Positions 42,830 to 55,700 are shown, counted from the first letter of the stretch. The stretch is 64,000 nucleotides of DNA from Chelonoidis abingdonii (GCF_003597395.2 NC_133773.1:60501407-60565406), one strand, 5' to 3'. Notes: a model not told the origin generated them from the sequence alone. Program-made: numbers and translations.

Positions 42830-44640
42830 TCTGAGCTGCTTATCCTATCCCAATCATTAGTTTGGTCATGTGTGAAATGAAAGACACCACCTCTCCCGTA
42901 GCAGCACTTCCTCAAGTAATCTGAATACAAATATAAGTTGTATGATTTGTAGGGTGTATGATTTTTCAGGCATATTTATTAAATTCAGGTAAAAAATTAG
43001 CTGAAATAATGTAAAAGTTATTTGTTTTATTTTTTCCTTCAGGTTACTTTTATAAAATAGTTTTGGGTTATTCCAGGTAAAATCTGATCATTTTACATAG
43101 AGGTTGAAAAGATGTATTTCAAACCCCTTCAAGCTGAGGTTGTATCATCATCTGAATGTTCCACCATGGTGCTTTGTTCAGGTTATGGATTATAGTGATT
43201 TTTAAGCAACATTATTTATATGTGACATACAAGAAGGAGAGCTGCTCAGTCCTTCCGTTCCACTCCCATTGAAATCAGTGGCAAAACAAGGACTAGGACT
43301 GAACTCTAGCAGTTGGGGGCAGGAACAAAGAAACTCCTTTTAGTGTGCAATTTGTCTGATAGCTAGCATTAAAAATGTGAACCCCAGTCCTTCTGACGGG
43401 CCTGAGGTGTAATGGCACCAACACACAGCCAGTTTTTAAGAATCTCCTTTTCAGTGTAATTCTACAGTTGTCATATGGATTTTGGAGTTTGAAATAAGGG
43501 AGAGAGAGGGATTTAACCTAAAAAACAGAGAACCTAGTGCTCTTCAATCTATTTACACAGGTGGTGGTGAGCAAAGCTCAGTGGAAACCTGTCTGTGATG
43601 CAGAAATAGTGGAGCAGTAGCTCCTACATGTTTCTTTCCTCTCCTTGGGAGCCCACAGAGCCTTTCCAGGGGCATTCTATGGGGTTGCAACTCTGTGGGT
43701 TGCAAAGAGCAAGAAAGGAGTGGGGCAGAACAGGAGAGCAGCCGGTGAATTTCTGCTGCAAAAATTAATGGTGGTGTAAGTTTTACAGCTTCTATTCCCC
43801 CTGGGAGATGAGGGTAGTACAGTTACAGATGGGAGTCAGATTCAGCCAATAGCAGCAGACATCACTCACTACTTAAAGGCAGCCATTTCTTGGGTGGGAC
43901 AAGATAACTATTATAATAGCAGCATTGTACAACAGTCTTGAACAGGAAATGAAGAAACCCTTGTACAACTAGTGTGACAAAGCAATTTATTCTGAAAAAT
44001 GCTATTTATCCAAGGTGGAATTTGATCAGTCTTACCACTGGAAAAAAGCAACATAGGATCTTTAATAAAGGTGATTGATCAGGAAGACCTCAGTTTCAGC
44101 CTTCTGAAAGTTAGCCTTGTATCTTTTCTTCATATGATTCTTTTATTTTTGAGTGGAGAAGATTTGCTCCTCCTTTATGATTGTGCTAAATAATAAATTG
44201 TCAATAGAAATGCTAAGTAATTGCATCTGTTAGGGTTTTAATATTGCCCATTACCATAGTATCTGAGCACCTTTCATGTACCATTCATAGCAATAGTATA
44301 GTCCCTAATGGATTTAAAGTAGTATCTGTCATGTTTCCTTTTTAGGGCTAAAAACTCTGCTTCAAGAAGGGATTTTGGTTTTGAATCTGTTTTGTTTGTT
44401 GTTTTTTGTTTGTTTTTGTTTTAGGTTGATTAGTTTCAGAGTTTGGGGTTGTTGTTTTTTGTTTTGCTTGGTTGTGGTTTATTTGGTAGGAAGAGGTATC
44501 AATGTTGCCTCATTCTTATGGTGAAAAGAAGAGGGAGGTTTTAAAATTTTATCCTAAAAGCTGTCAGATTCTGGATTTTCCTAATCTCTTCTGAATATAT
44601 AATTGTCAGTGTAGACATTGAAGCAAAACAAAACCAATCC
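42830..44640. other. Non-coding DNA, no recognised feature
   Basis: AT-rich, with a TTTGTTTG-rich stretch near 44390-44480. No gene or definite repeat. Confidence 0.4.
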
Positions 44641-44642
44641 AA

Positions 44643-45686
44643 GGCCTTGTCTACATGGAGCAGCAGTGTGCACTACAGTGGTGTGATTTCTGAAGCACAT
44701 TAATGAGTTGCTGTCATAACTATAAAGGGAAGGGTAACAACCCTCCTGTGTACAGTACTATAAAATCCCTCCTGGCCAAAGACACCAAAATTCTTTTACC
44801 TCTAAAGGGTTAAGAAGCTCAGGTAACCTGGGTGACACCTGATCCAAGGGACCAATGAGGGTACAAGATACTTTCAAATCTTGAGGAGTGGGGGGAAGGT
44901 TTTTGTTTGTTTTGGGGGTTGTTTGCTCTTGGGACCAGACATCAATCCATGCTCTCCAAATCTTTCTGAACCAGTCTCTCATATTTCAAATTTGTAAGTA
45001 ACAGCCAGGCAGAGTGTGTTTGTTTTATCTTCCTTTTCTCAATTTGTAAATGTTTCTCTTGCTAGAATGTTTACCTCTGTTTGCTGTAACTTTAAACCTA
45101 AGGCTAGAGGGGGTCCTCTGAATCTGATTACCCTGTAAAGTTATTTTTCATCCTGATTTTACAGAGGTGATTTTTATCTTTTTCTTTAATTAAAATTCTT
45201 CTTTTAAGAACTTGATTGATTCTTCATTGTTTTAAGATCCAAGGGTTTTGGATCTGTGTTCACCAGGGCTAATTGGTGAGGGTATACTCTTAAACCTACC
45301 CAGGAAAGGGGTGTAAGGACTTGTGGGGAAAGGAATTAGTCTCAAATCTGCCCAGGAAAGGGGGAGAATCTTTGAGGAAAGGCAGAGTTCCAAGTGGCTC
45401 TCCCTTAAGATTTGGAACACATTTGGTGGTGGCAGCTTCCTGTTAACCCCCCAAATCTGTACCCTAGAGTTCAGAGTGGGGAAGGAACCTTGACAGTTGC
45501 AAATTGGTTTGTGTAGACTCTGCTGATGTGCCCTAAAGGTTCCTTACTGTATTACATTAGCCTGCCCTACGGCCCTTTAGTGTGCACCAGCAGCGGCTGT
45601 ATGGACCAATTAATCCACAACACATCAGAGCACTTTAGAAATCACACCTCTGTGGTACACATTGCTGCTCCATGTACACAAGCCCC
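44643..45686. mobile_element. MITE (~255 bp net) with long inverted ends, split by an LTR
   Basis: The outer ~60 bp on each side are inverted copies: GGCCTTGTCTACATGGAGCA on the left and, reversed, GGGCTTGTGTACATGGAGCA on the right, then GTGTGATTTCT on both. The middle is interrupted by the solo LTR at 44712-45495. No duplication of the MITE could be fixed. The GTCTACA terminus resembles the Harbinger-type MITEs elsewhere in the window. Confidence 0.7.
44712..45495 (+). mobile_element. Solo LTR, family C
   Basis: Begins TGTCATAACTATAAAGG, ends CCTTGACA, and is flanked by a perfect GTTGC duplication (44707-44711, 45496-45500). A TATAAAA box lies at 44759-44765 and an ATTAAA-type signal near 45189. 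It is 784 bp long with no internal retroviral genes. The first eight bases equal those of family B at 14489-15381. Confidence 0.9.
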
Positions 45687-45689
45687 CAG

Positions 45690-46155
45690 TGAATAATGAC
45701 AATCCATGTGTAGTTATTATTTACTCATGACAATAGTTATAATCAGATAAGTTTTTATTTTGTATTGCTCTTTGTTATTATATACATAAATGTGTACCCA
45801 ACATTAATATACATGAAAATGGCAAACAAAATTAGCTATGTTGGCTGGAGTAAGGACTTCTACATGTTAATAATATTCAGAAAAACATGTATTAGAAGTA
45901 ACTTTAAGATATTAGTCATGTATATAGCAGTATGATGTTGGCTTTATCCAACAGGTGTCTCCACCTAAGGGTGGGTAAGTACTAGAGCTCTGAGCTATTT
46001 CTGAAACAATCTTGGGAGGAGTTATTGCTAATTGTGTTCTTACCACCAAGCAGCATGGAGATAGATGTATCCTTTTGGACTAATAATAACCTCTTAGTAA
46101 GTGTTATGTCTGACTACTTATTAATACTTGTGATCTCATTTGGAATAATACTAAA
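45690..46155. other. Non-coding DNA, no recognised feature
   Basis: AT-rich spacer between the LTR-split MITE and the Penelope tail. Confidence 0.4.
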
Positions 46156-46159
46156 GAAA

Positions 46160-46335
46160 TAGGAGTACTTGTGGCATGAGCTGAATGAAACACATTCCAT
46201 TCTATGCATCCGAAGAAGTGAGCTGTAGCTCATGAAAGCTCATGCTAAAATAAATTTGTTAGTCTCTAAGGTACCACAGGTACTCCTGTTCTTTTTGCGG
46301 ATACAGACTAACAGGGCTGCTACTCTGAAACTAGA
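46160..46335 (+). mobile_element. Penelope-like 3' tail with small inverted 5' piece
   Basis: The tail at 46195-46335 matches the end of the PLE at 30740-30850. Core CCGAAGA (46210-46216), stem GTGAGC/GCTCAT (46218-46223 with 46228-46233), GAAA (46234-46237), a 3-bp stem with loop TCAT, then AAATTTGTTAGTCTCTAAGG and GATACAGACTAACAGGGCTG. At 46163-46177 GGAGTACTTGTGGCA is the reverse complement of the element's own end (46271-46285), an inverted 5' fragment. No coding part. Confidence 0.75.
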
Positions 46336-46339
46336 GAAA

Positions 46340-47635
46340 TAATATTTTCTTTGCTCTTTAATGGTAGTTTTTAAAGGCGGTCTCCCTATGTAGCTGTTAG
46401 GCAGCAGCTTCTGCTTTCGTTACCTAACCTACATTGTGCTTCAGTTTCTTTCCATGATCTTAATGTGTTTTTTCTTTCAACTTTTCCTTATGTATGTAAT
46501 TTTTATTGGTTTTACATAATGAATAAAGTGTATATCTGCATTCATCAGAATTACAATCTAACATCTTTAAGAGTGTTGCAGTTTGTGGAGGTTATTGTTA
46601 GATTTACTAATGCTGCCTCACCAGTAATCAAATATCTACAAGAAAGCATGTAACATAACATCTCAATGTTTTAACATTAAGTATGTGAGGTGGCCACTCC
46701 TGCTCATTAGCACTGAGGCTGATTGAGCCAAGGTAGCTAAAGAATTGTTCAGTAAAAAGTGCAGAGTGTAGACAGGAGTAAAGATAGAGTGGGGTGATAA
46801 CAAAACTGGGATTGAGAAAAGAGGAAGTTGTGTAATTGGACTTATGTATGAAATTTAGGAACTCCTTCTCTCTCTCCTCTTCCCATCTCTTTAATGATTT
46901 TAGGGCTCAATCCTGCTCTGGTTGATGATGGTTGCAGAACTCCAACTGGCTCCGGTGGGAGCAGGATAAACCCTTAATCATAATGAAACTGTTACATTCA
47001 CAGTCACACAATATTCTCTTATCATGAGACAGTTGTTTATGTTGCTCATCTTGTTGTTGTTGCTCTTGTTAATCCCTGTTCTGCCGGGACCACAGGTTCT
47101 CTTTTGGATGTATGTTTTTAATAATGGAGAAAACATACTGCATAAAGTATTAAAAAGTAAAATAATTTTTGCATAAGACTTTTTAGAAATTACTTTTGAG
47201 AAATCTGGCAGTGTTGCAGTGAATGGAGCTGGGAAGTAGTAAGTACAGATTTGTCATTTGCAAAAGAAGTTCTCATAAAGCTGAGGAAAAAAGCAAATTG
47301 TGGTTCTCAAGTTCTGTCTGGAAATATATGTTCAGTCTGAGTCATAGAAGTAGTATGCCAGCAGTAATTTGACACATGATCGTATTAATTTTTTAAAGCT
47401 GCCTATTTGGATTTGCCATGCAGTTTTCCATAAAGTATGGTGAGAAGAGTCCTAATAAGCAGGCATGAGTTCAGTGTATTCATAATATTTCCTCTTTTTA
47501 CTCCTCTGTGCTGTGATGCATACAAAAAACATGACTGATTAGGCAGCTGATGTGCTGAGATCACTGCTTATACAGTTCAGAATCATCTTATGGTTACCAT
47601 GTGCTTTCCATCTGTTTTTTGCATCCACCTGTTGT
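46340..47635. other. Non-coding DNA; possible snap-back repeat at 46912-46976
   Basis: AT-rich. GGGCTCAATCCTGCTC and GGGAGCAGGATAAACCC form a weak inverted pair, similar in design to the hairpin at 42746. Otherwise nothing is recognised. Confidence 0.35.
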
Positions 47636-47639
47636 TCAT

Positions 47640-47770
47640 CATCTTATACTTAGATTGTAAGCTCTTCAGGGGAAGGGCTGGCTATGTGTTTGTAGTATCT
47701 CACACAAGGGAGCCTTGATCCCTGATTGAGGACCCCAGCTCTTACCACAATACAAATAATAATAATTCTT
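47640..47770 (+). repeat. L2-type LINE 3' terminus
   Basis: TAGATTGTAAGCTCTTCAGG followed by GAAGGGCTGGCTATG and a tail of (AAT)n (about 47750-47766) is the well-known 3' end of L2-like LINEs in amniotes. Only this terminal part is present and it is non-coding. Confidence 0.7.
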
Positions 47771-47779
47771 CTTTGTCAG

Positions 47780-48955
47780 AAGAGCAGCTGTGTGCAGATT
47801 GATGATGATTGTTCTTTCCACAGGTTTGTTTTGTCATACTGTTGGCTGCCAGTAAAATCATCACAGATGAAACTGATACACTTGTATTTTAGGGGGAGAG
47901 GTAAAGCTTTAAGCTCTGATCCCATGATGAGCACTGTGCTGGAGTCCTCCAACATGAAGTTTATTACAGGATTGGACCCTCACTTATTAGGATGTGTATG
48001 AGTATACATAGATAAAAATTGTACACACTGTTTAAGTGTTATTGGAACCTGTAATAACTGATCAAACTAACAAATCATGTGGTATGTTCGAGATCAGATT
48101 GGGAGGAGAGCATCTGTTTACAGACTGTAGGTTTCAGGCCTTTTCTATACAGGCAAAACTACCACTGACTTCAGTAGGAGCTTGCCTGACCAGGGAGCAT
48201 TAGTGAACATGGTGGCCAAAACTACTGATGGCCTGTCTGCACTTGTCCTACCATCAATAGTAGCATTAGAGGAGCTGCACCAGCACTAGTGCAATAGTGG
48301 GTGATTTGGTCCCCCCCAAAAAAATCTGCCAGTGTAGACTCCGCAATGGAATATCAACCAGAACCATGATTATAAACGGCTATTGCTAGATGGTGTTAAA
48401 ATAGTTTATAATCCCAGTCTGGATAAAACATAACCATATTTCAAAACCAATTATAAAATTACATTATTCAGAGCTTTCTTGAGGAAACAATTTTGAACAT
48501 GACTAATGTGTTTTGAATTATACTTCACAGGGTATAAAGTTAACTTTGTATAGTTATGACAAACCAAAGTTAATTGAAATTATGTTGTATTTACTACTTT
48601 ATATGTGTACAATGCAGCAGAGCAAAATAACAGCATCAAAGTCTTTCAAAGGAAAGATCATTTCAGAAATGTAGATGTGGTCTGTCTGTATAGATTTTTT
48701 AAAAAATCCCAAAATATGTTTCATAACCTCCTCCATTCAGAGGGGAGTGATTTTATTTTGTTTTTCTGAGAAGCAGGGAAACAAATGTTCAAATCTGTTT
48801 CCAATCTTGAAGTCCTGACTCAGGCAAAACTCCAACAGGGCCAATGAGAGTTTTACCTGAGCAATGAGATGGTCTTAAAATAACTGACATTTCATTGGTT
48901 TGATTGGTTATTTTCACCTCCAATGGTAGACACAAACTTTTGGCCATTTTAGCTT
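47780..48955. other. Non-coding DNA; weak MITE trace near 48225-48350
   Basis: GGCCTGTCTGCACTTG and CCAGTGTAGACTCC near 48228 and 48335 resemble Harbinger-type ends, but no duplication was found. The rest is AT-rich and unassigned. Confidence 0.35.
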
Positions 48956-48959
48956 CAAG

Positions 48960-49340
48960 GACAATTGACTGGATTGTTGTGTTGGGTCAGTCTGGTGAAT
49001 TGCTTCAGTGGATGGCCAGTCTAGATGGGCAAGAAGCAGCGTGCAATTGGTCTGGTTACTAATGCAGTCAAAATGAAGACCCTTACCATTACCATCAAGC
49101 AGCCTCCAGGCTCCAGATTACAACTGCTCAGTATTAACTTGTCCAGATGGGATATCAAGCAGGTGGAGGCTGTCAAACACTTTGGAAGCCTGATAGTGTT
49201 GGTGGATGAAGTTTTTGAAAGATGTGAATGCTCATATAGAAGCAGCCACTGCCATGGTCCAAGCCCTTCAGCAGCCTCTGTGAAGATGTCCAGACATAAT
49301 GTTTATTTCAAAGCTGTGGCTCTAGAAATTCAGTAGAAAG
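48960..49340 (+). pseudogene. LINE reverse transcriptase fragment
   Basis: The open segment 49025-49336 reads VKMKTLTITIKQPPGSRLQL and then IKQVEAVKHFGSLIVLVDE. This resembles the post-palm region of non-LTR RTs, where KT...I..V..FKYLGS is typical. It has shifts and no flanking domains. The clade is unresolved (RTE- or L2-like). Confidence 0.45.
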
Positions 49341-49344
49341 CTTA

Positions 49345-50150
49345 TAATTCTCTATTAAATTCTTGAAGACTTTCTGTGAGAGACCTCAGGCCTCAGCAGT
49401 GATACAAATCTCACAGATTTTCCCAATTTTTGTTTATAACATTGACCATATTGCAATCTATCATTCCTGTCTTATTGAACAGAAAAGGGACAGCAAAGGA
49501 AATATACCAGTAAATAAGCAGTGTGAAATATACTAGTAAATAAGAAGTGTGAAGATGTAAATACGTGTTTATTTTGGTTCATGAGGCGCTCATCAACTAT
49601 TCCCTGAAGTGATTTTGGCTGCCACTTGAAGCTGTGGTAGTCTCTGAGACTCTTAAAATTGCGCCAAGATAAAATTCAACCCCTTGGATGTGAGCATGGG
49701 AAGTTCCTATTAAAATCAATGAGAGGACCTTCATCCTTTCTTTGGCTATTTCTGAGAACAGGAAACCACACAAGTCCGCACTGATCTCTGACTAACCAAT
49801 GTGTAATATTCAATTTAAACTCAGTCTGCAAGACGAGCTAGAGAAAATTGAATGTAGTGCACATAAAATAATGCTGTTCTGCAAACAGAGTTGAGAAAAC
49901 AAATCTTCATAATCCTCCACAGATCATATGCTCTTTCCACGGGCAAAGTCCAAGTAAATGGATGTGCGTGGTTGTGACGCTTCTCAAGATACCCAAGGCT
50001 GTGAGTCACTTTGTTGCCTTCTGCTTACAGCATGAGTATTGACTGTGCTAACTAATTTGTGTCAGCTCCCTAACATAACCACCCTACCAGCACTCTCCTC
50101 TCGGCTATGCCTCTTGTCTTTGCCTCTGCAGGTTGATGTAATTGAATCCT
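49345..50150. other. Non-coding DNA, no recognised feature
   Basis: No coding or repeat termini recognised. Confidence 0.4.
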
Positions 50151-50154
50151 CGGA

Positions 50155-50250
50155 GGACCAGATCGCTTAGTGGGTAGAACACCCAGTTTCCTGCCTTGCC
50201 TTCCAGCAGGAAGCTTTTCAGTCCAGTTCCCAACCCTTGCATAGGGCTTA
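50155..50250 (+). repeat. tRNA-like segment, SINE head or tRNA pseudogene
   Basis: GATCGCTTAGTGGGTAGAAC resembles a tRNA A box with D-arm. CAGTCCAGTTCCCAAC about 55 bases on could be a degraded B box. The spacing is slightly long, and no cloverleaf could be drawn with confidence. No poly-A or tail is obvious. Confidence 0.35.
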
Positions 50251-50510
50251 GCTTCAAGTTTGGGTTTTCAATGTCCTTGCCCTCTCCTTACTATTGGGAA
50301 AGTGGAATGGAAATGAGGCTTAGGCCCCTCCAGTTTACAATAGATGCATCCTAATCCCTGAGTCCCTTGAAAGTGTCCCTGGATGGTATCCAGCCCCTGA
50401 TCACTGGGTACCCACAGATATCCCAGATCTTCCATTTTCAAAGGAACTGTGTACCCCAATACTAGATTTCACTACACACATCACTACACTAGAGTTCAAT
50501 TATAGTTAAA

Positions 50511-50537
50511 ATATATATATATATATATATATATATA
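50511..50537. repeat. (AT)n microsatellite
   Basis: An uninterrupted run of 27 bases of alternating A and T, followed by AAGAAAAAAGAG. No element abuts it. Confidence 0.9.
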
Positions 50538-50825
50538 AAGAAAAAAGAGATTCAAATAGAAGGTGAGTGGTGGAAACAAATGGTTACATGCAAAAATGTA
50601 CAAAACAAAATAACAAAACATGAACTAGAGCCTACACAGATTACTTTATTATATAGGAAAGGGAACTATTAGATTCTTACCCCAAAGTTCAATCTCTTGC
50701 AGGGGTTGCTAGCCCTAGGGAGCCAGTCTTTCATGAAGCACTTCGCTCTTTCAGGGTATCTCGGTGAATGGATGCAGTCTTTTTCTCCATGCTGTGATAC
50801 AGCCAATTAGTCTTTTGTCCTTATT

Positions 50826-52720
50826 TATAGATTCATAGATTTCAAGGCCAGAAGGGAACACTGTGATAATCTGTTCTGACATTCTGTATGATACAGGCCA
50901 TAGAACTGCCCCCAAAATAATTCCTAGATCAGATCTTTTAGAAAAAACATCCAATCTTGATTTTAAAATTATCAACGTTGGAGAATCCACCACAACCCTT
51001 GGTAAATTGTTCCAGTGGTTAATTACTCTGACCACTAAAAAAATTATGCTTTATTTTATGTCTGAATTCACCTAACTTCAGCTTCCAGCCATTGAATCAT
51101 ATTATACCTTTCTCTACTAGATTGAAGAGCCTTTTATTAAATATTTACTCCCATGTAGGTACTTACAGACTGTAATCAAGTCATTCCTTAACCTTCTGTT
51201 AGGTAAACTAAATAGATTGAGCTCCTTATGTCTTTCACTATAAAGCATGTTTTTCTAATCCTTTAATCATTCTCGTGGCTCTTCTCTGAACCCTCTCCAA
51301 TTTATCAATACCCTTGAATTATGGACATCAGATCTGAGTACAGTATTCCAGCAATGGTCACACCAGTGTCAAATACATAGGTAAAATAACTTCTCTACTC
51401 CTACTTGAGATTGCTCTTTTTATGCATCCCAGGATTTCATTAGTTCTTTTGACCACAGTGTCACATTGGGAGCTCATGTTCAGCTGATTATCCACTGTGA
51501 CTCCCATATCTTTTTCAGAGTCATTGCTTCCTAGGATAGAGTCCCAATCCTGTAAGTATGGTCTACATTGATTGTTCCTAGATACATACATTTATATTTA
51601 GCCATATTAAAATGCATATTGTTCATTTGCGCACAATTTGCCAAGCTATCCAAATTGCTTTGTATCAGTGATCTATCCTCTTCATTATATACCAATCCCT
51701 TAATTTTTGTGTCCATATGCAAAGTTTATCAGTGATGATTTTATGTTTTCTTCCAAGTCATTGATTAAAAATGTTAACTAGCATCAGGCCCAACACTTAT
51801 CCCTGTGGGACCTCTCTTTAAATGCACCCACTCATTGATGATTCCTCATTTACAATTACATTTTGAGTCTTATCAGTTCTCCAGTTTTTAATCCCTTTGA
51901 TGTGTGACACATTAATTTTATATCATTCTAGTTTTTTAATCAAAATGCCATGCAGTACCAAGTCAGACACCTTATACAAGTGTAAGTATATTACATCAGC
52001 ACTATTACCTTTGTCAACCAAACTTCTAATCTAATCAAAAGGAGATATCATTAGTTTGACAGGATCTATTTTCCATAAACGCAGGCTGATTTACATAAAT
52101 TGTATTACCTTCCTTTAATCCTTTATTAATCAAGGCTCTTATCAACCTCTCTATTATCATGCCTGGAACTGATATCAGGCTGATAGGCCTATAATTACCC
52201 AGGTCATTCTGTTTACCTGTTTTAAAAATTGACCCAACCTTAGCTGTCTTCCAGTCTTCTAGAACTTCCCCAGTACCCCAAAGACTTATTCAAAATCCGT
52301 GTTAATCATCCAGCAAGTTTCTCAGCCAGCTCTTTTAAAACTCTTGGATGCAAGTTATCTGGACCTGCTCATTTAAAAATGTCTAACTTTTAGTAGCTTC
52401 TGTTTAACATCATCCAGATATACTAGTGGAATAGGAAAAGTTTTATCATCACTATAAGATGAGACTATATCATCTGTTTTCCCCCAAAAATACAACAGAA
52501 ATATGTATTGTACACTTCTACCTTTTCTACATTATTATTGATAGTTCTACCATTTCAAACCTAGTAATGGACCAATACCATTGTCAGGATTCTTTTTTTC
52601 CTAGTATATTTAAAAAAACTCCTTCTTCTTGTCCTTAACTCTGCTGGCCATAGATTTATACTTGTGTTCATTTACTTCACAGATAGAGTGATCCCTTCAC
52701 TGTCATATCATTCCTTTTCA
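50826..52720 (-). mobile_element. CR1-group LINE, antisense, 5' truncated
   Basis: The plus strand begins GATTCATAGATTTCAAGGCC, the reversed 3' terminus. Minus-strand segments encode the C-terminal ORF2: VINHWNNLPRVVVDSPTL (51035-50751), and MGVTVDNQLNMSSQCDTVVK then NEILGCIKRAISSRSREVIL (51591-51358). Upstream RT sequence becomes hard to follow beyond about 52300; a recognisable LINE word (reversed TCTGCTGGCCATAGATTT) occurs near 52645. About 1.9 kb long, with many stops. Confidence 0.8.
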
Positions 52721-52724
52721 CTTT

Positions 52725-55700
52725 CAGGTGGTTTAGATGTTTATAGTTTTGTCTTTGATGATTTTTCATTGACTTTTCTGGATTGTTGAAATGGTTGATA
52801 ATTAAGCAATATATTATATAAGCAGCTAGCTAGGGTGGGTGACAACTCCTTTCCCCTTGAATGGGCTTTCACCAAGACACACAATTTCCTGGTGACTAAC
52901 TTTTATTCCAAGACCATAAGGGCATAATTTTAAACATAGTTATGTTATTCCTTGACTATCTATGCACACACACATCTTCCAATAATTAGGAGTATTGATA
53001 AGTTACAAGCTTTCAGCAGAAACCTCACATGCCTTTATGGATTAATACTATGAAAGAAATGTGTTAGGTGTAGTGAGTTTGTCAGGTCTGAGACAGGTGT
53101 TGTTTGTGAACCCTTTGCCAGCTGGCCCCAAGGGGCCTCTGTGTTACACTAATTGTGGTTTTTTGAGGTCACTGTACCTGCAGAGAGATAGGGAAAGATT
53201 TGGACCTCAGTGAATAACTATAGAATATTAGCCCTTTAGGCAAAGAAAAAAGATTATCACAGCAAAATATTTTTATATCTCTGATATGAGAAACTGCTGT
53301 GGAAGCACTTAGCTAGAAATTAAAATCCAAAGAAAGCAGCTTATAAAAACTGTTGAACTCTGATATGAGAGTGCCTCTCTGTTTTTACTAAGAACATAAT
53401 ACTCCAAGAGGACAACTTAATTTTGAAATAGAGATTTGTCTTTGTCAGAAGGAGACTCTTGATTAGGTGAGGAAATTTCTGCAGCATGTGTTAAATAGTT
53501 TGATTTTGGTTCATATTTTGTAATGCTATCTCATTTAAATGAGCATTTAAGTTATTTTTCATCAACTTAAACAAAAGTAAACAAAATGCTTTATAACTGA
53601 AATCTGAGTGAGTTTGTTTTTCATGTTCCTGTATCACAGATTTGCTGTTCATGATTAGTGGCTTATTGATATTTTTAAACATCTGTGAATTAATAAATGA
53701 ATTTACAACCAGAGCCTCTCATTGGTGGTACTAGAATTTGAATCTTCAGTCTGTCAGGAAATTATGCTGATATTAAGCTAAACAAGCTGATTTAGCTCAA
53801 CTTTTCTTTAGCTTAAGCTTTAGATGTCACCCCTAATTCCTTACAAACTCCAAGGCATGTCAGGAGATACCTTGTCTGCATCAGAAAGAGAGGAAATTTC
53901 AGCTGCATTTTGCCAAAATGTATTCTAAGTAAAGTTACTGCATAACCAATTTTGTCTTAATCAGTATTATCACTTATGCCTAGTTATTTTCTCCTCATTT
54001 GAGTTATACACCAGTGGCTCTTTAACCCATCTCTATACCCTCACATATCCATTGGTTCTTCCAGCAATGTTCATAAGAATCTGCTTTCCTGTAGTGCACA
54101 ACCTGTAGACAGCATGTGGCCCCTCAAGTTGTTTTTTCTAGCATGCTGGTGGCCCCTCAGTGTGGTTGGTTTGGACAAAATGGAGACATAAAACATCAGA
54201 GTACAGAAGACAATACAGAACATACCCCTCACTAAGGCCCTGGCTAAGGAGTTCATCCCTATTTAGCAACACAATTAATTAAGCATGTGCTTAAGTTCCA
54301 TATTCACCAAAGCACTTAAGTACATGTGTGCTTAATTGTTTTGAATATTATTTATATTACAACTGAAAAGTATTTTGAAATACTTGTCAAAAGCTCTAGT
54401 AGAAACTTCTTTCTGAACAAGTAGCAAGTATTAAACATGCATCCTAGAGTCCATTCTGAAAACAAGAATTAGGAATGATGCGAGCTTCTACATTTTTAGG
54501 GGATTTTGTGAGGAACTAGGGAAATTTGACTTGAGGCTTTTCTACTACAGGTCACAGAAAGCCTTTTGAAATCTCCAAGTTGCTGTTCAGGGAGATGTCC
54601 TGGGTCTGTGGGATAGGTGTCCAAAGGGCAGTGGAACTATAATAGTGTGGGACATCAAAAAATGGATGTGGGATAAAATGCAATGGAAACAACATGGCTA
54701 GTGTGGAAACACTGCACTGATGTTCTTACTGTGGTGCTCCTGCATCAATTCACTTACTCGTGGTTCAATTTGTTAGTATAGATACAGCTGGAGACTATTG
54801 GTGCCTCTGAAAAGCATACATAGCCCATTTGATCTCCCCTTAGTGCTCCTTTGACTGAGTAGCAGCAGGTGAGTAACTTCAAGCAAATCCCTGCCCAGAC
54901 GAGATATAAGAAAAAGGTTAAGGTTTGGAGATTGTTGTTGGGATAAAGTATTTTTAGGAAACATAAGGGGTGGGGAAGGGAAGAGAGAGAGAGAAGACCT
55001 GAAAGAAATGAGAGTGGATCAAGTGGGGAATAAAAACCAAGGATTCAGAAGGCAAGAGAAGAGCAGGTGTTACTTGGCTCTACCCAAATTATAGTGTCTT
55101 TTGTTTGAGTTCTGTAATCATCGCATGTATCTCCTACTCTGCCTGTGATTACATCTGCTGAGGAACATTCTTTTTCCACACTTCCATGACTATACCTGGG
55201 AGGGAAAAACCATAGTCAAAGTAAAGTGACTAAGGATCATCTGAATGGAGCAGGTTTGGTGTTTTGTTTTATTGAGCAGTTACTCAATCCATTAATAAAT
55301 AGATAGGAAAATTACAATTGGCCACTTTGCAAGGCAGCCAATATTCTAAAGGTGGTTGCTTGTGTAAAACATGAGATATCATGCAATTCACTGTCTTTCA
55401 TGAAGATGGAACTCATTTGCATAATTGTTTACATACTGGTCCACCCTTGTTGTGAAATCATAAATCCACTGGTGATCTGGTAAACTGAGTTGGCATTAAC
55501 TGAAAAAAGAAAACTGGGAGCCTAGCCAACTACGAAGAAGATGTAAGATTTTAGGGAGCCCATGAGAAACAAAAAATGAGAGGTCTCTGGAGAGATGTTA
55601 GAATAGAGCCAGGAGCAGGTCAAGGCTGAGCTTAATGGCATGAGGTGAGGGAGTGTCAAATTCTGTTGTGCCACTGCCTTTGTACTTCTTGTTGATACTG

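Noticed and set aside
48225..48355. Harbinger-type MITE
   Set aside because: GTCTGCAC and GTGTAGAC words are present, but ends do not pair well and no 3-bp duplication is visible.
49821..50009. Small ORFs near 49.8-50.0 kb
   Set aside because: Random composition and no homology recognised.
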